A stretch of DNA of 64,000 bases from Mesoflavibacter sp037029465 (GCF_037029465.1 NZ_JAYMEM010000001.1:185504-249503); one strand, 5' to 3'. Numbered from the stretch's first letter, positions 46,868 to 54,370 are shown. Numbers and translations: made by a program. Notes: generated from the letters alone by a model not told the origin.

Positions 46868-47352
46868 TGAGCGCAAGAAACATACTTATTACAGCATTAG
46901 TTTTTCTAAACATTGCTCTTGACCAAATCTCTAAATTTATAGTTAGAGCTGAAGTTGGAAAAGGTAGTGTTAGTGAAATTATAGGAGATGTTTTTACCCT
47001 ACATAATGTTGAAAACAAAGGTGCTTTTTTAGGTATGGGAAGCGACTTTAGTCCTGCTTTACGTATTACACTTTTATTAATTTTACCAATACTAGTCTTA
47101 GCTTTTGTGCTTAGGCACATTATTAAAGACAAAACTATGAATATGTTTACATTAGTTGGTTTTTGTTGTATCATTGGTGGCGGAATTGCAAATGTGTATG
47201 ACCGAATTGTTTACGGATCTGTAACCGACTTTTTACATTTAGATTTTGGTGGTATGCTAAGAACTGGGATTTTTAACCTTGCGGATGTTTCTGTAATGGT
47301 TGGAATGGGTTGTTTAATTGTTGGTAGCTTTAAAAAGAAAAAAGAAGCTTAA
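46867..47352 (+). CDS. lspA: lipoprotein signal peptidase (signal peptidase II)
   Basis: Cleaves prolipoprotein signal peptides in the inner membrane. 161 aa, four helices, with the conserved ALDQISKFIV, HNVENKGAFLG, and the two catalytic aspartates in NVYDRIVYGSVTDFL and FNLADVSVMVG. It would process lipoproteins such as LptE. Followed by a strong terminator. Confidence 0.96.
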   Translation: MSARNILITALVFLNIALDQISKFIVRAEVGKGSVSEIIGDVFTLHNVENKGAFLGMGSDFSPALRITLLLILPILVLAFVLRHIIKDKTMNMFTLVGFCCIIGGGIANVYDRIVYGSVTDFLHLDFGGMLRTGIFNLADVSVMVGMGCLIVGSFKKKKEA

Positions 47353-47359
47353 AATTATA

Positions 47360-47393
47360 TAAAAAAGCCTCGAAAATTTCGAGGCTTTTTTTA
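47360..47393. terminator. terminator after lspA
   Basis: AAAAAAGCCTCGAAA / TTTCGAGGCTTTTTT, near-perfect stem with A and T tails, between converging genes. Confidence 0.9.
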
Positions 47394-47395
47394 TG

Positions 47396-47587
47396 CTATC
47401 TAGCTAAGTTGCAATCTGCGCAATCTTTAACTTCTCCGTAGTACGTTTCGCGATATTTGTGTAATGTTTTAAAAGGAATACCTAATAAGTGTTTTTTAAT
47501 ATAGGTTACTTTTGCAGTTAATTTACCCATTTTTGGTGTAAATCTATCTTCGTGTTTTGTTTGTCTTTTGACAGTAATCAGTTTCAT
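47396..47587 (-). CDS. small conserved hypothetical protein
   Basis: A 63-aa basic protein, MKLITVKRQTKHEDRFTPKM to the C-terminal DCADCNLAR. The open frame extends 16 codons upstream, but the MKLITV start fits better. A C-terminal CxxC pair is present. I recall similar small proteins in other flavobacteria, without a function. Confidence 0.7.
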   Translation of the reverse strand: MKLITVKRQTKHEDRFTPKMGKLTAKVTYIKKHLLGIPFKTLHKYRETYYGEVKDCADCNLAR

Positions 47588-47749
47588 TGTTGTATCATTT
47601 GCATTAGCTACAAAGAAAGTAAGAATATTGACCAATCACGAATTTTAAACATTAAAATATTGTTAATCAGGTAATTAATAAAATATATTTAACGATTTAG
47701 TGTAATACTTACGTATTTGACAATTTAACACCGAATAATTTATAATATT

Positions 47750-48769
47750 TTAATCTGAATTTAGGCTTTTTTGCCACTTCCAAGCAGATTTCATAGCATC
47801 ATCAAGAGTTGATTCTGCTTTCCAACCTAGAATTTGGTTGGCTTTTTTAGTATCTGCATACGCAGAAATCACATCTCCTTCTCTTCTATTAGCAATCTTA
47901 TAATTCAATTTTTCACCTGAAACACGCTCAAAAGACTGAATGACTTCTAACACGCTACTTCCTTTACCTGTTCCTAAATTAAAATACTCGTAATTACTTG
48001 TATTATTAGATTCTAACAAGCGTTGCAAAGCAACAACGTGTGCTTTAGCAATGTCTACCACATGAATATAATCTCTTATACACGTCCCATCTGGTGTTGG
48101 ATAGTCGTCACCAAAAACAGATAGTTGTTCGCATATTCCAACACCTGTTTGTGTTATAAATGGCACTAAGTTTTGCGGCACACCAATTGGTAACTCTCCT
48201 ATTTTTGCTGTTGGATGCGCGCCAATAGGATTAAAATAACGTAAAGCTATTGCGTTTAAATTTGGTGTGACTTTACAGGTGTCTTTAATAATTTCTTCTC
48301 CTATTTGTTTGGTATTACCGTAAGGTGATTCTGCAGGTTTTGTTGGCGCGTTTTCTGAAATTGGTAACTCATCTGCTTGCCCATAAACGGTACAAGACGA
48401 ACTAAAGATGAAATTAGATTGCTCTAATTTTGTTATTTCTTGCAACACATAAACCAAAGTGTTTATATTATTTTCATAATACATTAGTGGTTGTTCTACA
48501 CTTTCTCCAACTGCTTTACTTGCTGCAAAATGAATAACACCAACAATATCTTGATGTTTTAAAAAGAATTTTTGGACTTTGGATTTTTCTTTTAAATCTA
48601 GATTTTCAAAAATTGGTGCTTTACCTGTGATGTTTACAATACCGTCTAATACTTTTATTGATGAATTTGATAAATTATCAATTATAACGACTTCAAAACC
48701 TTTGTTTTGAAGCTCGACTACGGTATGTGATCCGATAAATCCTAATCCTCCTGTTACTAGTACCTTCAT
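47750..48769 (-). CDS. galE: UDP-glucose 4-epimerase
   Basis: Interconverts UDP-glucose and UDP-galactose for surface polysaccharides. 339 aa; NAD-binding TGGLGFIGSHTVVEL, active-site YxxxK in SPYGNTKQIGEE, FIFSSSCTVYG, and the substrate-binding LRYFNPIGAHPT and GDDYPTPDGTCIRDYIHV. Shares orientation with the DegT aminotransferase upstream, separated by a repeat. Confidence 0.96.
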   Translation of the reverse strand: MKVLVTGGLGFIGSHTVVELQNKGFEVVIIDNLSNSSIKVLDGIVNITGKAPIFENLDLKEKSKVQKFFLKHQDIVGVIHFAASKAVGESVEQPLMYYENNINTLVYVLQEITKLEQSNFIFSSSCTVYGQADELPISENAPTKPAESPYGNTKQIGEEIIKDTCKVTPNLNAIALRYFNPIGAHPTAKIGELPIGVPQNLVPFITQTGVGICEQLSVFGDDYPTPDGTCIRDYIHVVDIAKAHVVALQRLLESNNTSNYEYFNLGTGKGSSVLEVIQSFERVSGEKLNYKIANRREGDVISAYADTKKANQILGWKAESTLDDAMKSAWKWQKSLNSD

Positions 48770-48778
48770 TGGCTGGAA

Positions 48779-48852
48779 TGTGCGTTAGGGATTGAGCAAT
48801 TGTTGGAGCACATCTTTGATTGCGACTTGCGAAAGCCCGACCCTTTATGGGT
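48779..48852. repeat. intergenic repeat with inverted ends
   Basis: Runs from a GTGCGTTAGGG end to a GGGTAACGCCCTAA end, so the ends are inverted copies; an inner CCCTTTATGGG forms a second small palindrome. Its GC-rich composition stands out. I recognise this style from flavobacterial intergenic repeats. Confidence 0.6.
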
Positions 48853-48858
48853 AACGCC

Positions 48859-50016
48859 CTAATTATTTGCTATAAATTCTTTAATCTTTGTTGTAATAAA
48901 TTCAATTTGATCGTCTTCTAATTCGGTATGCATTGGTAAAGAAATAACTTGTTTTACCAACTGGTTAGTGACTGTAAAATCTGCTTCGTTATACCTGTTA
49001 TCTTGATAGGCTTTTTGTTTGTGTAAAGGTATTGGATAATAGACACCGCAAGGGATATCGTGACTATTTAGATATTTTACCAACGCATCTCTATCTACAT
49101 TTTCTAATTTTAATGTGTATTGATGAAACACGTGACAATCGCAAGTATCACAAATACCTTCGCAATTATTTACGGTTTTAGGCAATGTAATTTGTGGTAC
49201 GTCTTTTAAGGCTGCATTGTACTTTCTTGCTGCGTCACGACGTGCTTGATTATAATTATCTAAATGTGGTAATTTGGCATCTAAAACTGCTGCTTGGATA
49301 GAGTCTAAACGTGAATTTACACCGACTACATCATGGCGATAACGCTCGTACATTCCGTGATTTACAATACCTCTAATGGTATGTGCTAAATCGTCATCGT
49401 TTGTAAAAATAGCGCCACCATCACCATAACAGCCTAAGTTTTTTGAAGGAAAAAATGATGTTGAGGCTACATGACCTATTGTTCCTGCTTTTGCTTTTGT
49501 ACCATCTTGGTATGTGTAGTTAGCTCCTATAGCTTGCGCATTATCTTCTATAACATAAAGGTTATGCTCTTTAGCTATTTGCATTATCGCTTCCATGTTA
49601 GCACATTGACCAAACAAATGTACTGGCACAATTGCTTTTGTTTTAGGCGTAATTGCTTTTTTAATAGCTTCGATATCGATATTAAAATTATCTGGATCTA
49701 CATCTACTAAAACTGGTGTTAATTTTAAAAGCGCAATAACTTCTACGGTTGCAGCGAAGGTGAAATCGGCTGTAATGACCTCATCACCTTGCTCTAAACC
49801 TAATCCCATCATTGCTATTTGTAACGCATCTGTACCATTTGCACATGGTATAACATGCTTTACACCTAAATAATTTTCTAAGTTTTTTTGAAATTGATGT
49901 ACTTTAGGACCATTAATAAAAGCTGTATTATCAATAATCTCTTGTATAGAAGTATCTACTTCTTGTTTTATATCTGCGTATTGACCTTTAAGGTCAACCA
50001 TTTGTATTTTTTTCAC
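48859..50016 (-). CDS. DegT/DnrJ/EryC1/StrS-family aminotransferase
   Basis: PLP enzyme that aminates keto-sugars for lipopolysaccharide or glycan precursors. 385 aa; PLP lysine in SFFPSKNLGCYGDGGA, VIEDNAQAIGA, and GVNSRLDSIQAAVL. A cysteine-rich insertion (CEGICDTCDC) occurs before the HQYT strand; this resembles inserts I recall in related flavobacterial enzymes and may bind a metal. Precedes galE, so both probably serve surface-sugar synthesis. Confidence 0.93.
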   Translation of the reverse strand: MKKIQMVDLKGQYADIKQEVDTSIQEIIDNTAFINGPKVHQFQKNLENYLGVKHVIPCANGTDALQIAMMGLGLEQGDEVITADFTFAATVEVIALLKLTPVLVDVDPDNFNIDIEAIKKAITPKTKAIVPVHLFGQCANMEAIMQIAKEHNLYVIEDNAQAIGANYTYQDGTKAKAGTIGHVASTSFFPSKNLGCYGDGGAIFTNDDDLAHTIRGIVNHGMYERYRHDVVGVNSRLDSIQAAVLDAKLPHLDNYNQARRDAARKYNAALKDVPQITLPKTVNNCEGICDTCDCHVFHQYTLKLENVDRDALVKYLNSHDIPCGVYYPIPLHKQKAYQDNRYNEADFTVTNQLVKQVISLPMHTELEDDQIEFITTKIKEFIANN

Positions 50017-50108
50017 TCGATTTTAATTTATAATCGTTTATGTAACGAATTTACAAAATTAGCCAACGCTAACCAATGAATTACGTATTTTAGCACAAAC
50101 AATTTAAT

Positions 50109-51341
50109 TTGAATATTATCTACAACATCCTTATTTATTTGACTTCATTGGTATTAAAAGTAATTGCGCTTTTTAACCAAAAAATAAAATTAGGCGTAAA
50201 AGGTCGTGCTAACACGTTTGATATTCTTAAAAATGAAATTAAAAAAAGTGATAAAACGCTTTGGTTTCATTGTGCGTCTTTAGGTGAGTATGAACAAGGT
50301 TTGCCTATTTTTGACATACTAAGAAAAGACTATCCTAAACACAAAATTGTTTTAACATTTTTCTCTCCTTCTGGTTATGAGATTAGAAAAAATGCACCAT
50401 TTGCAGATGTTGTTGTGTATTTGCCATTAGACACAAAATCTAATGCAAAACAATTTATCAAACTTGTAAATCCTGAGTTAACGGTTTTTGTGAAGTACGA
50501 AATCTGGCCAAATTATTTGAATGAAATTAAAAAGAAGGGTTTGCGCGCCGTATTAATTTCGGCTGTATTTAGAAAAGATCAATCCTTTTTTAAATGGTAT
50601 GGTAAACAAACTAAACAAGCACTTTTTGCTTTTGAGCATATTTTTACTCAAAACGAAGAGTCTAAAAATCTACTTGAAAACATAGGCTATAAAAATGCTA
50701 CTGTTTCTGGCGACACTAGATTTGATCGTGTTTTAAATCAGTTGCAAATTGATAACACTCTTGATTTTATTGAAACTTTTAAACAAGATAAATTATGCAT
50801 TGTTATTGGTAGTTCTTGGCCAGAAGATGAAGCTATTTTAGTACCATACATTAATCAATGTAAACATGATGTAAAATTTATTATCGCACCTCATAATATA
50901 AAAGCTAAGCAGATTGATAGCTTAAAACAATCCATAAAAAAAGAGACTGTTTTATTTTCAAATAAAGAAAATACAGATCTTAGTAATTCAAGCGTCTTCA
51001 TTATTGACACTATCGGCATTTTGAGTAAAATATATAGCTATGCAGATATAGCTTATGTTGGTGGCGCAATGGGAAAAACAGGTTTGCATAATATACTAGA
51101 ACCAGCTGTTTTTGGAGTACCTATTATAATTGGTTCTAACTATAAAAAATTTCCTGAAGCGCAAGAAATGATTGATAATGGCAATGTCTTTTCTGTTAAT
51201 GATTATTCTTCACTTAAAAACAAATTAGACTTACTTATTGAAAATAAGATGTTTAGAAAAGAAACCAGTAAAAAAAGTTTCAACTTTGTAAAAGAAAAAG
51301 AAGGTACTATCATCCAAATAATAGGTTTTCTACGTAAATAG
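50109..51341 (+). CDS. waaA: 3-deoxy-D-manno-octulosonic acid (Kdo) transferase
   Basis: Adds Kdo to lipid A at the inner membrane. 410 aa; N-terminal membrane anchor, FHCASLGEYEQGLP, VFVKYEIWPNYL, SGDTRFDRV, VIGSSWPEDE, and YVGGAMGKTGLHNILEPAVFG in the C-terminal GT-B domain. The only suitable start is TTG at 50109; an in-frame TAG lies 15 bp upstream. Divergent from the aminotransferase gene. Confidence 0.94.
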   Translation: MNIIYNILIYLTSLVLKVIALFNQKIKLGVKGRANTFDILKNEIKKSDKTLWFHCASLGEYEQGLPIFDILRKDYPKHKIVLTFFSPSGYEIRKNAPFADVVVYLPLDTKSNAKQFIKLVNPELTVFVKYEIWPNYLNEIKKKGLRAVLISAVFRKDQSFFKWYGKQTKQALFAFEHIFTQNEESKNLLENIGYKNATVSGDTRFDRVLNQLQIDNTLDFIETFKQDKLCIVIGSSWPEDEAILVPYINQCKHDVKFIIAPHNIKAKQIDSLKQSIKKETVLFSNKENTDLSNSSVFIIDTIGILSKIYSYADIAYVGGAMGKTGLHNILEPAVFGVPIIIGSNYKKFPEAQEMIDNGNVFSVNDYSSLKNKLDLLIENKMFRKETSKKSFNFVKEKEGTIIQIIGFLRK

Positions 51342-51441
51342 TATATGTAAAGGGTTATAAATTAAAAAAGTAAGAGAAATATTCATTTCTTTTAAAATTC
51401 ATTGATAACTTTAAAGAATTACTAATCAAAAACAATTAAAA

Positions 51442-51717
51442 ATGAAAAAACTATTATTAAGTGCTGTTTTAGTATCTGCAATAGCCTTTACATCTTGTAG
51501 AGACGAAAAAAAAGCAGAAGAAGTTGAAGATACCATTGAAAATGCTGCAGAAGCAACAGGTGACGCTGTAGAGAATGCTGCAGAAGAAACAGAAGAGGCT
51601 GCAAAAGATGGTTTTGAAGCTACAGGAAAAGCAATTGATGAAGCTGTTGAAGAGACTAAAGAAGCAGGAGAATCTGTTAAGGATGCAGTAAAAGAAGCTA
51701 CTGATGACGATAATTAA
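51442..51717 (+). CDS. small Ala/Glu-rich lipoprotein
   Basis: A 91-aa lipoprotein (lipobox AFTSCRD, cysteine about residue 19) whose mature part is a repetitive acidic amphipathic helix (ENAAEATGDAVENAAEETEE and following). Similar to stress-related or LEA-like small lipoproteins in Bacteroidota; function unknown. Followed by a perfect palindromic terminator. Confidence 0.82.
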   Translation: MKKLLLSAVLVSAIAFTSCRDEKKAEEVEDTIENAAEATGDAVENAAEETEEAAKDGFEATGKAIDEAVEETKEAGESVKDAVKEATDDDN

Positions 51718-51737
51718 GAGAATTACTCTTTAAATTG

Positions 51738-51770
51738 AAAAGCTCACTTAAATTTAAGTGAGCTTTTTTT
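51738..51770 (+). terminator. terminator after the small lipoprotein gene
   Basis: A perfect 30-bp palindrome with arms AAAAGCTCACTTAAA and TTTAAGTGAGCTTTT, then a T run. Confidence 0.9.
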
Positions 51771-51792
51771 ATGTCTATAACTTATTGTAAAT

Positions 51793-51823
51793 AAAAAAAG
51801 CCTTATCATTTGATAAGGCTTTT
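51793..51823 (-). terminator. terminator of the tRNA-Leu locus
   Basis: AAAAGCCTTATCA / TGATAAGGCTTTT stem (51796-51808 with 51811-51823); an A tract on the left gives a U run for the minus-strand tRNA transcript. It starts two bases past the tRNA discriminator position. Confidence 0.85.
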
Positions 51824-51824
51824 G

Positions 51825-51876
51825 TACTGAAGGCGGGACTTGAACCCGCACGACCAAAACGGTCATTGGATTTTAA
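51825..51876 (-). pseudogene. 3' fragment of tRNA-Leu(UAA): attachment site
   Basis: On the minus strand: anticodon loop remnant TTAAAA, 3' anticodon stem TCCAA, long variable arm TGACCG-TTTT-GGTCG (class II tRNA), T arm GCGGG-TTCAAGT-CCCGC, acceptor strand CTTCAGT and discriminator A; CCA not encoded. The 5' half (acceptor, D arm, 5' anticodon stem TTGGA) is absent: AAAC precedes it instead. A tRNA broken at the anticodon loop with its 3' part kept is the classic footprint of tyrosine-recombinase integration, the 52 bp being the att core. Confidence 0.8.
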
Positions 51877-51980
51877 GTTTATGTTTAACTTGTTGTAAAT
51901 ATTTATACTATTGTGTATCAATGATTTAAAAAATTAGTATTGGTAAAAAATAAAATTTGTAGGTACGGTTTTGGGTACTT

Positions 51981-52730
51981 CTAAAACCATTGATAATCAA
52001 TTTCAAAAGAACAATTAAAGCTATCTATATCAAATTTTTGAATACCAGAAGCTTCGTTAAAAAAGTTATTAAGCTTTCCTTTTATAGTTTCTAATTTTGT
52101 GCCACCTATTAAATCGTCATTTGTAACACTATCATCATCATAAAAACCAATAGTAATGGTGTTTTTAAAACTATTTTTTGTTATAATTAATTGGTCAAAT
52201 TTCCAACGTTGTGTTTGTGTTGGTTTTAAATCTGTTACTTTTCCTGTTTGTTTAATAATTTTATTTAGTGTCAAATCTCTTATTTCAACATAAACATCTG
52301 GATAAGTGCCAGAAATCATATTATCCCATGCTCTACCGTCAGACTTTGTGTTTTTAAATTCTGTTATAGTAATGCTATTTATTTTAAGCATTTCGTATTG
52401 TTTTTTAACAGTTATAGAAAGACTGTCTACAATAAGATTTTTTTCATCAGTAATTTTTGTTAGGATTATCTTTTTTGTGCCAGGATCATCAATTGTAAAT
52501 TTATAATTTACAAAATCTCCGCTTTTATTATCTAAAAAAACATTATTACCGTCAATTTTTGCTATGTATTGCGTGTTTTCTTTTAAATATGCAAAAGCAG
52601 CATAAATCGTATCGCCTGTAAATAGGTTATCTTTATTTTGAACAGATATTTTTTCGGTTTTTATATCATTTTGAGAAAAAACAGTAGTTGTAAAAATTAA
52701 AAAAGTAATAGCGAGTAGTGTTTTTTTCAT
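51981..52730 (-). CDS. secreted protein with possible C2-like domain
   Basis: A 249-aa exported protein (start MKKTLLAITFLIF, cleavage after VFSQ). The open frame reaches 12 codons further upstream into the repressor gene but the signal peptide fixes the start at 52730. The C-terminal half has a strand pattern with PDVYVEIRD, a QTQRWKF segment and TIGFYDDDSVTNDDLIGG, reminiscent of C2 domains that bind calcium and membranes. Its gene lies 10 bp downstream of the repressor, so it is probably expressed in the integrated state, as lysogenic-conversion cargo often is. Confidence 0.75.
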   Translation of the reverse strand: MKKTLLAITFLIFTTTVFSQNDIKTEKISVQNKDNLFTGDTIYAAFAYLKENTQYIAKIDGNNVFLDNKSGDFVNYKFTIDDPGTKKIILTKITDEKNLIVDSLSITVKKQYEMLKINSITITEFKNTKSDGRAWDNMISGTYPDVYVEIRDLTLNKIIKQTGKVTDLKPTQTQRWKFDQLIITKNSFKNTITIGFYDDDSVTNDDLIGGTKLETIKGKLNNFFNEASGIQKFDIDSFNCSFEIDYQWF

Positions 52731-52740
52731 TTTATAATAA

Positions 52741-53181
52741 TTAAATGGCTTTTTTATTATTACCATTGGTTAATAATTCTAGGTATTTTTCTGCTTGGTT
52801 TCTAAAAACGTTTTTATCTTCTATTAAGTTATTTATAATTACGTCTTTTTGCTGGATCTGGTATTTTAAATCTGTAATAGTGGTTTTTGCAGCTTCTAAC
52901 TGATCGTTAATTATTTGGTTTTGGTAGCCAGTAGCATCTTCATTTACATAATCTGCTTTAAACTTGTTAGATTTTTCTATTTCTATTTTTAATAAATCAT
53001 CAATAGTGTAACCAAAAGTTTCGCTAATTTTTAGTAAAGCGTCAACAGTTGGGTATGCTTTATCGTTTATTAATTTTGAAACAGTAGATACTGTTAAGTC
53101 TAAAACTTCACATAAATCATTATTGTTTAAAGCGTTTATACGCTTAATATAGTTTAAATTTATAGAGAAGTAATTTATCAT
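52741..53181 (-). CDS. XRE-family repressor-like regulator with coiled coil
   Basis: A 146-aa protein with an N-terminal Cro/C1-type helix-turn-helix (NNDLCEVLDLTVSTVSKLINDKAYPTVDALLK) and a C-terminal coiled coil (about residues 90-135, with heptad-like QIINDQLEAAKTTITDLKYQ). Divergent from the rightward element operon, the normal place for a prophage or ICE master repressor. A small hairpin and candidate operator repeats lie in the intergenic region. Confidence 0.85.
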   Translation of the reverse strand: MINYFSINLNYIKRINALNNNDLCEVLDLTVSTVSKLINDKAYPTVDALLKISETFGYTIDDLLKIEIEKSNKFKADYVNEDATGYQNQIINDQLEAAKTTITDLKYQIQQKDVIINNLIEDKNVFRNQAEKYLELLTNGNNKKAI

Positions 53182-53194
53182 AAATAAAAAAGAT

Positions 53195-53209
53195 AAGGCG
53201 AAAAGCCTT
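53195..53209. promoter_or_regulatory. small hairpin upstream of the repressor start
   Basis: AAGGC-GAAAA-GCCTT, extended weakly by A/T pairs. On the minus strand it is followed by a T-rich run and lies 14 bp ahead of the repressor ATG: a possible attenuator in its leader. Confidence 0.35.
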
Positions 53210-53232
53210 TATTTTATTGGGTTTGTATTGGT

Positions 53233-53279
53233 TCTTATGTTTTTTAATAAGATATTTTCTTAAATCATTTGTTTCTTAT
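53233..53279. promoter_or_regulatory. candidate operator repeats TCTTAT / ATAAGA
   Basis: TCTTAT at 53233-53238, its inverse ATAAGA at 53247-53252, and TCTTAT again at 53274-53279, the last within the rightward promoter. Placement between a repressor gene and the operon it faces suggests binding sites; binding is inferred. Confidence 0.35.
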
Positions 53280-53299
53280 TAGTTTTAATAATATGTTTG
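53268..53299 (+). promoter_or_regulatory. host-type promoter of the rightward element operon
   Basis: TTTG at 53268-53271, 20-base spacer, TATGTTTG at 53292-53299: a full match to the Bacteroidota promoter, 28 bp upstream of the first rightward gene. Confidence 0.7.
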
Positions 53300-53327
53300 T
53301 AATCAAGTTAGAAAAAAAACTATTATC

Positions 53328-53543
53328 ATGGCAATTTCTACAGACAAAAAATTAGATAATCAAATTAAAAAAGAGTTTCGTACACAGATGCTAAAAAAGC
53401 GTTTGCGTGAGGACTATATCATAAATAATTGGATACCTGATAGATTAAACATATCTACCGAAAGAGTTTGCCAAGCTTTAAAAGACATTTCAAACCTTGT
53501 GCCAAAAACTACTACCCTACCATATAAAACACCACCACCATAA
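53328..53543 (+). CDS. small basic hypothetical protein (first gene of the rightward operon)
   Basis: 71 aa, MAISTDKKLDNQIKKEFRTQ, strongly charged and helical, with a WIPDRLNISTERVCQALKDI stretch that could be a helix-turn-helix-like element, ending in a proline-rich TLPYKTPPP. Directly downstream of the host-type promoter and facing the repressor: the position of a Cro-like or anti-repressor gene, but sequence does not prove it. One copy of the ACCATATAAAA signal is embedded in its last codons. Confidence 0.6.
   Translation: MAISTDKKLDNQIKKEFRTQMLKKRLREDYIINNWIPDRLNISTERVCQALKDISNLVPKTTTLPYKTPPP
53519..53535 (+). promoter_or_regulatory. ACCATATAAAA-ACCAC signal, copy 1
   Basis: ACCATATAAAA, one base, ACCAC. 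Lies inside the 3' end of the preceding gene. See the finding on this repeated signal. Confidence 0.5.
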
Positions 53544-53570
53544 AAACTTATGATAAGTTTAACAAAAAAA

Positions 53571-53596
53571 GGATCGTGCCTACCACAGCACGATCC
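53571..53596. repeat. hairpin with TACCAC loop
   Basis: GGATCGTGC / GCACGATCC, a perfect 9-bp stem with loop CTACCACA. Its right arm directly abuts copy 2 of the ACCATATAAAA signal. No T run follows, so it is not a standard terminator. Confidence 0.65.
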
Positions 53597-53615
53597 ACCA
53601 TATAAAAAATACCAC
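53597..53615 (+). promoter_or_regulatory. ACCATATAAAA-ACCAC signal, copy 2
   Basis: ACCATATAAAA, three bases, ACCAC, immediately following the preceding hairpin. It is about 80 bp ahead of the next gene rather than at a start codon. Confidence 0.5.
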
Positions 53616-53652
53616 TCATACATATAAAAACATACGAGAAGTAAATTAAAAC

Positions 53653-53674
53653 AAAAGGTTTACCACAACCTTTT
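53653..53674. repeat. hairpin with TACCAC loop, second
   Basis: AAAAGGTT / AACCTTTT, an 8-bp stem whose loop is exactly TACCAC, 23 bp before the next ATG. Confidence 0.6.
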
Positions 53675-53696
53675 GCATTTTGTAAAAGTAATTAAA

Positions 53697-53921
53697 ATGA
53701 AATTATTAGCAAACACATGTTTAGAAATTTTTAACGCTATGCCTACCGCAGAGCAGCAAAAGTTTTTGTCTATTGTTAATAATCAAAAGGTTACAACCAA
53801 ACAAACAAAAACAAACAATGCCCTTAAAAACCAAATTAAGGCTAAAATTTTAAGGGATCATCATAAAAGATATAACAATACCAGTAGGAATAATAACAAT
53901 TATTCTTTTAAAAGCGGCTAG
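53697..53921 (+). CDS. small hypothetical protein
   Basis: 74 aa from MKLLANTCLEIFNAMPTAEQ; the frame is open eight codons upstream but that overlaps the TACCAC hairpin. The N-terminal part looks like a short helical domain (TAEQQKFLSIVNNQ); the C-terminus is Lys/Arg/Asn-rich and basic, suggesting nucleic-acid binding. Not recognised. Its stop codon lies in the left arm of a long-range inverted repeat. Confidence 0.6.
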   Translation: MKLLANTCLEIFNAMPTAEQQKFLSIVNNQKVTTKQTKTNNALKNQIKAKILRDHHKRYNNTSRNNNNYSFKSG

Positions 53922-54022
53922 GTTTAAAAATTCTACTTACAGCCATAGTAAATTTTTTTCTAACTGAGGTTTATTGCTTAATAGCTAATTATCAATAAAT
54001 AACAATCTAGTCGCTTTTTTTT
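53910..54022 (+). terminator. long-loop stem followed by T run (terminator or small structured RNA)
   Basis: AAAAGCGGCTAG (53910-53921) pairs with CTAGTCGCTTTT (54007-54018) with one G-U wobble; the 85-base loop holds no gene and the right arm runs into a T tract at 54014-54022. The ACCATATAAAA signal follows two bases later. Confidence 0.5.
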
Positions 54023-54023
54023 A

Positions 54024-54041
54024 ACCATATAAAAATACCAC
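54024..54041 (+). promoter_or_regulatory. ACCATATAAAA-ACCAC signal, copy 3
   Basis: ACCATATAAAA, two bases, ACCAC, eight bases before the ATG at 54050 and directly after a T run. Confidence 0.6.
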
Positions 54042-54049
54042 AATACATT

Positions 54050-54370
54050 ATGACAAGACCAGCACAAACCCAATTACAACAAGTTAAACACATTGCACCT
54101 GCAAGTGTTTGTAATAAGTTTCCTAAACTAACAGATGTACCGTTTGCTTTACACGGTTTGTTAGCATTTTTTAAGCCTTTATGCAATAAAGTAGAGCATT
54201 TAAATAGTGGTAATACACATTGTTTTACAGCTAACTATATCAACCAAACAACACAGCCAAAAGCATTACAGGTATTAGACCAGCTACACATTAAGGGTTA
54301 TAAACTTTCCAGATTTGCACACAACCCAGCCAAAAAATACACCTCTTTAACTTTAATTAAAATATCATGA
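54050..54370 (+). CDS. hypothetical protein
   Basis: 106 aa, MTRPAQTQLQQVKHIAPASV, with LPFALHGLLAFFKPL-type helical segment and a lysine/aromatic-rich end. No family recognised. Its stop overlaps the start of the next gene (ATGA), so the two products are translationally coupled and likely work together or in a fixed ratio. Starts eight bases after signal copy 3. Confidence 0.65.
   Translation: MTRPAQTQLQQVKHIAPASVCNKFPKLTDVPFALHGLLAFFKPLCNKVEHLNSGNTHCFTANYINQTTQPKALQVLDQLHIKGYKLSRFAHNPAKKYTSLTLIKIS

Noticed and set aside
46851..47174. 107-codon minus-strand frame
   Set aside because: Entirely antisense to fabD/lspA, both certain genes.
51960..51980. Two GGTAC direct repeats 12 bp apart next to the att site, as possible integrase arm sites
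   Set aside because: Only two short copies and no integrase in view to support the reading.
53550..53627. 25-residue open frame starting at an ATG after signal copy 1
   Set aside because: Overlaps the TACCAC hairpin and signal copy 2; more likely non-coding sequence.
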